A DNA stretch of 11,650 nucleotides from Spirogloea muscicola (Eukaryota; Streptophyta; Zygnematophyceae; Spirogloeales; Spirogloeaceae). Position numbers and translations under genes: made by a program. Below, in pieces: positions 1 to 6,330 of the stretch (the stretch's first letter is position 1; each line of letters opens with the position of its first letter). The notes below the pieces were generated by a model, which worked only from the letters and a program-made list of their open reading frames with translations, made no database searches and had not been told where the DNA came from. The DNA is taken from contig WELB01000366.1 in NCBI GenBank assembly GCA_009602725.1, positions 11,740-23,389 on the forward strand, given 5' to 3'.

Positions 1-18
1 GCCGCCGCCGCCGCCGCA
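1..18 (+). repeat. GCC trinucleotide run at left edge
   Basis: Six GCC-type triplets in a row open the window. It is a simple repeat of uncertain total length because it is cut by the edge. Confidence 0.8.
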
Positions 19-149
19 GGCCAGGCGGGCGCCTCCGGTCCCTCGCCCGCAGCCATGCGGCCAGTGCGCGCCGCCGCTCTGCAGGGCTCCGCCCAGGTGC
101 GCCTCCGCACACGCCATGCGCCTCGCTCGCCAGCCATGGTTGCGCCGCC
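1..149 (+). CDS. Possible upstream exon of the Siva-like gene (partial, runs off left edge)
   Basis: Frame 3 is open from the left edge to 149 and could be spliced to 256-636 through a 106-base intron (150-255). That intron starts GTAAAT, is distinctly more AT-rich than its flanks, has a CTGAAT-like branch region and a pyrimidine stretch, and ends in TGTAG. Splicing keeps phase 0. The peptide contains PGGRLRSL, which weakly recalls the GPDGRLIRSL segment preceding the Cys-rich domain of animal Siva. All three plus frames are open in this GC-rich stretch, so the openness itself means little. The support is the splice phase, the composition dip and the weak peptide similarity. A rival reading is that this is 5' untranslated sequence and translation starts at 277. 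Confidence 0.3.
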
Positions 150-276
150 GTAAATTCCACATCCATGTCGTTCAGATTCCATCCACAGCCCATCTTCCGT
201 TCACATTCCAACTGAATTGGGCCGCCATGGTCGTTCTCCTGGCGCAACGCTGTAGGCGCAGGAGGAGGCCGCCGCC

Positions 277-636
277 ATGGCAGCCTGCGGCCGCTGCCAG
301 CTGCCTAGCCCTGGACTGCGGCCCTGCACCTGCTGCGCCGCCACTGCAGACGGCGCGCCGGAGCTGTGCAGCTACTGCCTGTCGGGCTGCGGCGCCTGCG
401 GCTCGGCGGCCTGCAGCGCCTGCCGGGCCTTCTGCTTCGGCTGCGGCGCCGTGTACTGCGGAGCCTGCGGCGGTGGTGGCAACGTGCCTGCGCGTCAGCA
501 GCGGCGCAGCCTCTTCTCCTGCGCGGCGTGCAGTGGCAGAGCCGCCGCCGCCGGCGCTGCCCCTGGCCGTCGCCGCCCGATGATGGCCCCAATTGCCGAA
601 GTGGGGCCGCACGGCGCCTCACTCATGGCGGTGTGA
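277..636 (+). CDS. Siva-like Cys-rich zinc-binding protein (C-terminal exon or short form)
   Basis: The open frame from the ATG at 277 to TGA at 634-636 encodes 119 residues with about 17 cysteines, mostly in CxxC pairs. Residues 38-64 follow C-x2-C-x4-C-x2-C-x3-C-x2-C-x4-C-x2-C, which is exactly the spacing I know from the C-terminal zinc-binding domain of Siva (apoptosis-regulatory, CD27-binding) proteins. It includes the Siva-like words CGAC and CFGC, and a last CAAC pair sits at residues 86-89. The ATG lies in a near-perfect initiation context (GCCGCCATGG). Siva proteins normally have an N-terminal region, and a plausible upstream exon exists: frame 3 is open from the left edge to 149, and a GTAAAT donor at 150 with a TGTAG acceptor ending at 255 joins in phase to residues just before this ATG. 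The tail after the last CxxC (SGRAAAAG...) is low-complexity. The cysteine pattern is seen directly. The Siva assignment is inferred from it, and the cellular role in a green-lineage organism is unknown to me. Confidence 0.58.
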   Translation: MAACGRCQLPSPGLRPCTCCAATADGAPELCSYCLSGCGACGSAACSACRAFCFGCGAVYCGACGGGGNVPARQQRRSLFSCAACSGRAAAAGAAPGRRRPMMAPIAEVGPHGASLMAV

Positions 637-910
637 ACGTGACACTTGGCCACCCTGCCTAGCCACTGCCATCGTGGAAGCAGTGCCACCGCCGGACTTG
701 CCGTTGCTGCTGGCGTTGTTCTTGCATGCAGCAAACCTGCGCAATGTACCTGTGTGCAGCAGGGCAACTTTGCCATCACCATCTCAGCCACTGCCGCCAT
801 TGCGCAGCAGTCGCTACTCCTGCCGCAGCTGCCAAGGCAGCAGTGGTCTCGTTGTGAATCGCCCCCTCGTCCTCCTTCATTCTTCCTTGACAGTTGCGTT
901 GAAATCCGTT

Positions 911-1056
911 TGCCATTGTTTTCATCGACAAATTCCTTAATTTTAATATTGACTTCCATGAAGTCAGTCACATGAATTCCACTTGCCATTGTTTCCATTG
1001 GAAAATTTTCTACTTTTAGTATTGACTACAATGAATTTGGTCATGACTTGCAAAAC
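911..1056. repeat. Diverged two-copy tandem repeat, 73-base period
   Basis: Unit 1 (911-983) and unit 2 (984-1056) both begin TGCCATTGTTT and share an order of similar words: TTCATCGACAAATT against CCATTGGAAAATTT, TTAATATTGAC against TTAGTATTGAC, then CATGAA against AATGAA. The block is AT-rich in a GC-rich neighbourhood. Read on the minus strand, both units give a similar peptide word (VNIKIKEF against VNTKSRKF, then NNGK). The 73-base period puts the two units in different frames and a stop separates them, so this is at most a relic of coding sequence. No transposon or gene family was recognised. Confidence 0.7.
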
Positions 1057-1399
1057 GTGGTACAGCCAGGCGATTGTGTCGTTGCCTTCAGGCATTGGTC
1101 CATGCACTGTTCTGCCATGTGGTGCCAGGCATTCAAGATGCTCTATAGATTTCTATGTTATGGGTTCCACAGATTGATCAACAAGTAGAGCCACGATGCA
1201 TTAGCTTCATCATCTGGGGCGAGGCTAAATGTATGCAGGGAAACACATGTGAAAGTGTAAATATAGCTTTACTCATTTGAAGAGGAAGCTCAACTTTGTG
1301 TGCTGGCGATATGTGGTGCCACCAGACACCGTGCCCCTGTGCTAATGCATGTACTTGGCCACTCAAGCCCTCCATCACTTTAATTCACACACCATCTTC

Positions 1400-1520
1400 T
1401 TTGGCCACCAAGCCCAGCCGCCTCCGCTTTGTCAAGGACGACGACTGCGGCGCTGAGCTGCGGCCCAAGCCCGCTGCCACGAGCAGCGCGGCGAGGGCCC
1501 ACCTAACGGGCAGGGTGTAG
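1400..1520 (+). other. GC-rich coding-like patch, possible orphan exon
   Basis: After an AT-richer stretch, composition jumps to GC-rich here and one plus frame stays open to TAG at 1518-1520. It encodes charged words such as SRLRFVKDDD and AELRPKPAA with GC-ending codons like those of the confirmed exons. The preceding ATCTTCTTTGGCCACCAAG could contain a splice acceptor. I could not connect it to the Siva-like gene or recognise a family. The opposite strand is also open here, so strand and coding status are uncertain. It could be a last exon of an unrecognised gene or chance composition. Confidence 0.2.
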
Positions 1521-1919
1521 TTACCACAGCGACTTGACAGCTCACGAGGGTGCTGCCTCATCAACCGCTAAGAGCTCCCAAATCAGCACGCTGTATAGCC
1601 CAGCTCCGCAGCTGCTTCGGCCTCCACACTGCCACAACCAACAATGGCGCCGCCACAGCTACTACAATAATAGATCTGACGACACGCCCAGTGAGGCAAT
1701 CGTAGCCACCCAGATGACCCCAGATTCTGTCATAGTAATTGTCTTGTTGATCAAGTCCACCACCGTTACCCGCCTCCAACGGCATAGCCTTTGGTTTCAC
1801 ATAAAGACAGAAAGAAGAGACGGCTATTTGAAATGACTGTGAAGGGGGATGGCGCGCGGTGCGCATGAAATTGCAAGTGTGAAGTGAAGTGGCTCTCCCA
1901 AAGGGGGCAAGGGCTGTGA

Positions 1920-1943
1920 ACAGCCAGCCCGGAAGCTGGCTGT
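1920..1943. repeat. Perfect hairpin, 9-base arms (CAGCCAGC/GCTGGCTG)
   Basis: ACAGCCAGC (1920-1928) and GCTGGCTGT (1935-1943) are perfect reverse complements around the loop CCGGAA. This lies within the 1878-2237 element and carries the same GGCTGGC core as the dispersed hairpin family. Confidence 0.85.
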
Positions 1944-2021
1944 GATGAGAGGAAGAAAGGCAGTCTCTTCCAGTAGAGGGCTGTAGTTGGGCAGCTCAGA
2001 AAGAGAAATCAACATGGAACA

Positions 2022-2042
2022 AAGGGGCCAGACTGGCCCCTT
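2022..2042. repeat. Perfect hairpin, 9-base arms (AAGGGGCCA/TGGCCCCTT)
   Basis: AAGGGGCCA (2022-2030) pairs perfectly with TGGCCCCTT (2034-2042) around the loop GAC. On the plus strand it resembles a terminator hairpin, but the setting is eukaryotic and it sits inside a repeat-rich element, so a structural repeat is the better reading. Confidence 0.85.
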
Positions 2043-2099
2043 CTTCTAATGACTGTGAAGGGACAGCCCAGAAGGGATGAACAAGGGGGATGGCTGTGA

Positions 2100-2121
2100 A
2101 AGGCCGGCCCAAGGCCGGCCC
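2100..2121. repeat. Tandem 11-mer AAGGCCGGCCC x2
   Basis: AAGGCCGGCCC occurs twice head to tail (2100-2110 and 2111-2121). Each unit contains the palindrome GGCCGGCC. It lies inside the foldback-like element. Confidence 0.9.
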
Positions 2122-2163
2122 AAGAAACACAGCCCTCGCCCCCTTCATTCTTCATTGGAAGAA

Positions 2164-2185
2164 GAGCGCTTTAGCAAAAGCGCTC
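2164..2185. repeat. Perfect hairpin, 9-base arms (GAGCGCTTT/AAAGCGCTC)
   Basis: GAGCGCTTT (2164-2172) and AAAGCGCTC (2177-2185) are perfect reverse complements with loop AGCA. It is the last of the internal hairpins before the right terminal repeat of the element. Confidence 0.85.
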
Positions 2186-2281
2186 GATAGCTGTTAGCCG
2201 TTGCCCCCATTGGGAGAGCCACTTTCTCACTTCACTCTTTGGGTATATCAGCAGCCGCATTCTCTTCCCTTTGACCCTTTC

Positions 2282-2463
2282 GGACCTTGTCCATTCTTTT
2301 CGGGCTGGCTGTTCACAGCCCCTGACCCCTTTGGGACTTGCAGACTTGCATCTCCTGACTAGAGGTTACTGAGCGTTCCCTGGCTGATGTCTTAGTCCTC
2401 GTCGTTCGCACTCAGGCTCCCTCAGACCTTGTCCGTTCCTTTGAGCTGGCCTTTCCCAGCCAC
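2282..2463 (+). repeat. Two dispersed copies of a hairpin-core repeat unit
   Basis: Unit 1 (about 2282-2322) reads GACCTTGTCCATTCTTTT followed by CGGGCTGGCTGTTCACAGCC. Unit 2 (about 2424-2463) reads GACCTTGTCCGTTCCTTT followed by GAGCTGGCCTTTCCCAGCC. The two align along about 40 bases with few changes. Within unit 1, GGCTGT-TC-ACAGCC (2307-2320) can fold back on itself. The same unit recurs near 9200 in the order CTTGTGCATTCCCTTTGGGC, then TGGCCTCTCGCAGCC. Confidence 0.75.
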
Positions 2464-2487
2464 CAGTCAATCTGGCCGCGCTTCTTG

Positions 2488-2544
2488 TTTGGGAGAGCCA
2501 CTTTCTCTGGAAGATAGTGCTCGCCCATTGAGGATAGGGGCTGG
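2488..2544. repeat. Dispersed-repeat fragment sharing a 28-base block with 10302-10329
   Basis: TTTGGGAGAGCCACTTTCTC (2488-2507) repeats the right end of the foldback-like element. It is followed at 2517-2544 by a block matching the reverse complement of 10302-10329 at 27 of 28 positions (key words GTGCTCGCCCATTGAG and ATAGGGGCTGG). The two copies are nearly 8 kb apart and in opposite orientation. Confidence 0.8.
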
Positions 2545-2885
2545 AAGACCCTGTTTAGTTTGTATCTCTGCTCACAAGGTCCAGTTGGCTTCCCATCGGC
2601 TCCGGCGCTGGGGCCAGCCGCGGGGCGTGGCTGGCGCGGAAGTCCAAGCCACAAGATGCTGTGGCCGGCGATGGCTGCCTTGGCGGCGGTGTGACGACTG
2701 CGCGGTGGTAGCTGCTTCGCACCTGGATGCCAAGCCCGCCGATGCGAGGGCCATGGCCGCCGCGGCTTGAAAGCGGCCAGCAGAAGCCAAGTGCAGCCTG
2801 AGGAGCCAACGAGGAGCCCACAAAATTTAACGTATACAGCCGTCAAGGTTGTTGCAGTCGGCCTGCCAGCGCCAGTTGGGGCGCC
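2545..2885 (+). other. GC-rich stretch upstream of AP3M, likely 5' flank or leader
   Basis: No gene was recognised. Overlapping long frames exist on both strands, as expected from composition, and none encodes a recognisable family. The AP3M start codon at 2886 lies immediately downstream, so part of this probably serves as promoter and 5' untranslated region. No TATA box was identified. Confidence 0.35.
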
Positions 2886-5685
2886 ATGATCCAGGCCATC
2901 TTCATCATCGGCGACGGCGGGTATGGCCGGAGAGTCGAAGAGGCTCCTGCAGCTGCGGCGCAGCTCGGACGCTGGCCGTCTCATTGACTGTCTACGCTTG
3001 CTGCGGTGCCGCCGCTGAGCGCAGGGAGGTGCTGCTGGAGAAGCAGTGCGGCGGGCCGCCAGTCGAGCGAGCCGTCTGCGCCTGGTTCTCCGGCCTCGGG
3101 CCTCCCAGTGAGGTGACAACCACCGCTGGACGTCCAGGTTCGGTGTTAGAAGTTGCAGTTGAAGGTTGGGTTAGGTCTTGGGTTGATCGTTCGAAGTCAA
3201 AGTTCTGGGCGTTAGCAGGAGTAGAAGCAGCTGCTGCTACATTGACCAAGGCAAGGACCCTCCATCGCACCTCCAGAGCCCCTTCCGAAGGGCCCGCACC
3301 TCCGGGACCCCAACAAGCCTCTGCAAACAAGCCATGTAAAAACCTGTGAGCCCATTTGAGTGTGCAGCTCCTGCCAATTTAGCGTGTTCCGCAGCCTCTG
3401 CTGACACAGGCCAGCAAGACATCCAGCAATGTTGCGATTCCAAGCAATGAGCGCACCCAGACTGCTGTGGTGTTAGATGAGGGCTTGGGCTTGCATTTAG
3501 GGTTCGGCTCTGGTGTTCAGCCTCCGAAGCCCAAAAGTGACTTCCGTGACCGTTGCGCATCTTGGGCTGCCATGAGCTGCGCGCAGTTCCCAGCGGTGGT
3601 CGTGTCGCCGCGCTACTATGTGATGCACCTTGAGCGCGGCCCGCTCTCCTTCCTGGCGACCTCCCGCGCCGAGATGCCACCGCTACTCGTCCTTGAGGCA
3701 CGCAAAACCACCATTGAGCCCACTGCCCACTCAACATTCACAAAGTTGTTGAATGTCAAACCCCTTAGCCTCTGGATGAGACTTTTGCCTCCGTGTAAGC
3801 CTCGGAGCTTTCCATCTCAATCTAGTTCCACATTTTCTTACTGAATTACCCATTATCTTAGATCCTGTGAAGTTTAGTTGCTGATCGCAACACCGCTATC
3901 CAACATGCAAAATGGCACAAGACAATGTGTTTGTCTGTAAATTGCCATCTCGGCTTTCGCAACATGTCAGGGGCTGATTACCACTGCGGCCTTTCTTAGC
4001 TCTGGGCCGCTTCCTTGCAGTTCCTGCGCCGCATTGCGGACGTGGTGACGGAGTACCTCGGCGGCCTCAATGACGACTTGCTGCGCGACCACTATGCCAC
4101 TCTTTACCAACTCCTTGATGAGATGGTCGACGCCGGCTACCCTCTCACCACTGAGCCCAACGTCCTGAAGGTCAACTTAATAATCTGAACTCCAGCATTT
4201 AATTTTATCTCTTCGACTCTCTGACCGTCATGCATAATGTATATCTTGCAAGCCACTAACACTTCTTGTCCATGTTGACTAACTTAAGGAAGGTAGCTCC
4301 TTGAGCATTCTGCAGGAGATTGTGCCGCCGCCAACCTTGATGTCGCGCGTCATCAGCGTGGTCACTGGCAGTGGTGGGAGTGCGGCGGCAGCCGTCGCGC
4401 TCCCGGAGGCCGCGGCATCCATGGTCCCCTGGCGCAGCGCGGGCGTTCGTCGTGCCGCCAATGACATCCAAGCTGACCTGCACGACCGCCTCGATGCTGT
4501 CTTTGGCAGGTGCGACAATCATACTAATCAAACACAGTCAAAATCGTTGTTCTGTGTGTTTTCTTGGGCAAGTCCCCAATCATGAAATCGAAGCCAATGC
4601 ATCAGCCCACTTCTCATGGTCGCAGGGACGGCGCACTGCTGCGGTGCGAAGCAATCGGCGAGGTGCGGTGCACGTCGCGCCTGTCGGGCGTGCCAGATGT
4701 GACGCTGGCCTTCACCCAGCCGCGTCTGCTCGACGACGTTGCCTTCCACCCCTGCGTGCGCTTCCGCGCCTGGGAGGCCGACCGCCGCCTCTCGTTCGTC
4801 CCACCCGACGGCACCTTCAAGCTCATGACATACAGGTGATAAACAAGCCACAAACTAAGAAAACCAAGATTTGATTGTGAGTTAGTGCAGGTTGATGCTT
4901 TCTAAAGAGGGTTTGCTCTGGGCTGGGTTTCAATAGTCGGAGATGTATTGCAACTTCAGCGACAGCGGCACTGAAGATCAAAGGGGCACAATCCTGCTCT
5001 GCGAACTTTGCCATGAAGCTGGGCTGACAACTGTCCCTCGCAACGACTGGGTCTATGGTGCCGCTCCTTGCCAGGGTCCGGCGGCCGGCAAGCGCGCCTC
5101 CGCTGTACGTCAAGCCCCAGCTGAAGTTCGAGACTGGGGGCAGCGGCCACTTGTCTGTCATCGTCGGCTCACGGGGCACGATTGCGCGCAAGGGCGCCAC
5201 CGCTGCTGCCAGTCCCGACAGCATTGTCGTGCGCGTCCCGTTTGCCCACACGGCCGTCGTGGCGGCCGACCTCTCGACTACACGGTGCTGCCAACTTCGA
5301 CCCCTCGACCAAGGTGGGGCAATGAGAGTCCCATTCAAGCTGCAGTTGTATGGCCGCTGTCTTAGCAGTTGATGAGAACTCTTATTCAGTCCGTTTGCCA
5401 TTAAGTGAAACCATGGTTACCTTGTAGGTCTGCACATGGCGCCTCGGCACGCTGCCCAAGGAGGGCGTGCCTTCGATGGCGGCGGCGCTACGCCTGGCGC
5501 CCAGCGCTGGGCCACCCTCCTTCCCACCAGCAATCGCCGTGGATTTCCGCATGCCGGGCGCCTCACTCTCGGGCGTGCACATCGAGCGGCTCCACGTTGA
5601 CGGCCGTGGAGTGAGCACCGCACCACATCACCCTGCCAAGAGCTTTCACAGTACCACTGCTTGCCACTATGAGGTCCGGCTCTGA
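2886..5685 (+). CDS. AP3M: AP-3 adaptor complex subunit mu (eight exons, one frame disruption)
   Basis: The medium (mu) subunit of AP-3 selects Tyr-type sorting signals for cargo going from Golgi/endosome to the vacuole or lysosome. Exons by phase and similarity: 2886-2920, 3025-3112, 3587-3697, 4021-4170, 4316-4509, 4626-4835, 5075-5313, 5428-5685. Together they give about 427 residues, against about 415 in plants. The N-terminal longin-like half starts MIQAIFIIGDGGEVLLEKQ; exon 4 has FLRRIADVVTEYLGGL and PLTTEPNVLK; exon 5 opens EIVPPPTLMSRV. The mu-homology domain runs from about residue 190 (RDGALLRCEAIGEV), with RLLDDVAFHPCVRF and the family hallmark LSFVPPDGTFKLMTYR, then PPLYVKPQ, VCTWRLG and the C-terminal YEVRL. 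Oddities: exon 7 has one surplus base (or two missing) at 5280, and intron 3 begins GC. The loop between exons 2 and 3 is a few residues shorter than in plants, so that junction is the least sure. An alternative donor at 3108 (GTGAGG) exists. Confidence 0.92.
3698..4020 (+). other. AP3M intron 3, apparent GC-AG intron
   Basis: Exon 3 ends ...CTT GAG at 3697 and is followed by GCACGC. The next exon begins after CTTCCTTGCAG at 4020. Using the GC donor keeps phase 0 and the conserved residue count (PPLLVLE then FLRRIADV). The nearest GT in the same phase (GTCCTT at 3689) would delete three residues of a conserved block and is a poor donor. GC-AG introns are an established minority class in eukaryotes. 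Confidence 0.65.
5280..5280 (+). other. Frame disruption in AP3M exon 7
   Basis: Reading frame 3 runs correctly to ...ADLSTT (ACT at 5277-5279). From 5281 the family sequence continues one frame over as HGAANFDPSTK, ending at the GTGGGG donor (5314) in phase 0, exactly as exon 8 requires (VCTWRLG). So one extra base, or two missing bases, lies at about 5280. Unrepaired, the spliced message would read shifted into exon 8 and stop before the C-terminal end. A base-call or assembly error, a strain polymorphism or true gene decay are all possible. Confidence 0.85.
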
Positions 5686-6183
5686 GTTGCTGCGCTGCTG
5701 GTTGCCCACACCCTTCTTCTATTAAGACCAAATTAGATGCTGCAGCCACCTCATACTCACATCTTTCAGTCACATCAGTGCCATATTCCTTCTCTCACCA
5801 CCGCTCTTGGTATCAGTAGCATCCACTGGATGCACAATACAGCCACTTGAGTGATGCAAATGTGATGAGCATGGCCGGCATTGCTGTGCTGAGTGCTTTT
5901 GATTGCCAAGGTAAAGTGTGTTACAAGCATCGTCAACTCATGAATGATTGCACATGGTTCTTGCCGTGCACAAACGAGTCCAAACATTGGTGCGCAAATG
6001 AGTAACAAATGAGGGGGGGATAAAGTAGGCTTATTGCCACAAAGAATGGGCATACAAGCACAAGGTTTGGCACTGCGCTGCTAGATGCAACGAGGAAAAT
6101 AGTGAGACAGATCTGCAATGGCCAAACACTTTGCATGGCCAGTTGCAAATAAAGTGATCGGGAGTACAGTAAATGATTTGCAT
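5686..6183. other. Convergent intergenic / 3' region
   Basis: This region lies between the stops of two convergent genes (5685 on plus, 6331 on minus) and presumably contains both 3' ends. It is moderately AT-rich with no recognised gene on either strand. An AATAAA occurs on the plus strand near 6147, far for the AP3M 3' end, and a minus-strand TGTAA occurs at about 5925-5921. Neither can be assigned as a polyadenylation signal with confidence. Confidence 0.4.
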
Positions 6184-6301
6184 GGAGGGGGGGAGAGGAG
6201 GGGTAAGAAGGAGGCAGGACGTGGAGGGACAGAAGAGGGAGGGCAGGAGAGGACGGAGGGAAGATGGAGCAAGCCGAAAGACAGAGGAGGGAGGGAGGAG
6301 G
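6184..6301. repeat. Purine-rich (GGA/GGGA) tract
   Basis: About 118 bases are almost purely A and G on the plus strand, built of GGAGGG, GAGAGG and GAAGGAGG words with a run of seven G. It ends 30 bases from the minus-strand gene's stop codon, so that gene's mRNA would have a long pyrimidine-rich stretch at the start of its 3' untranslated region. Such tracts can form triplexes or G-quadruplexes, but no function is shown by the sequence. Confidence 0.8.
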
Positions 6302-6330
6302 CTGTCAGCTGCAGCTAGCCACATGGCGAG

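Larger units (their letters stand above)
1878..2237. mobile_element. Foldback / MITE-like element with imperfect terminal inverted repeats
   Basis: The left end (about 1878-1907) reads GTGAAGTGAAGTGGCTCTCC then CAAAGGGGGCAA. The right end (2201-2237) reads TTGCCCCCATTGGGAGAGCC then ACTTTCTCACTTCAC. These are reverse complements except for a few mismatches and a small gap. Between them are further hairpins and a tandem 11-mer. No coding capacity was recognised inside. The layout (about 360 bases, terminal inverted repeats, internal hairpins, no open frame of note) suits a non-autonomous foldback element. No target-site duplication was identified, so mobility is an inference. Confidence 0.45.

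Noticed and set aside
495-998. 167-codon minus frame antisense to the Siva-like gene
   Set aside because: It covers the Siva-like C-terminus in antisense and the AT-rich tandem repeat, with changing composition and no recognised domain.
2022-2042. Hairpin followed by T-rich sequence as a bacterial terminator
   Set aside because: The window is eukaryotic with spliced genes, and the hairpin is one of several inside a repeat element.
1830-2545. CRISPR array
   Set aside because: The repeats are degenerate, occur in both orientations and have no regular spacing or spacer structure; no cas genes are present.
2412-3119. 235-codon open frame on the minus strand
   Set aside because: It overlaps the first two AP3M exons on the opposite strand and the repeat cluster, is rich in Arg/Ala/Pro from GC composition, and matches no recognised family.
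3501-3586. Upstream extension of AP3M exon 3 from an acceptor at TTTAG (3500)
   Set aside because: It can be joined in phase using the 3108 donor but adds about 28 residues to a loop that in the family needs only a handful; the acceptor at 3586 fits better.
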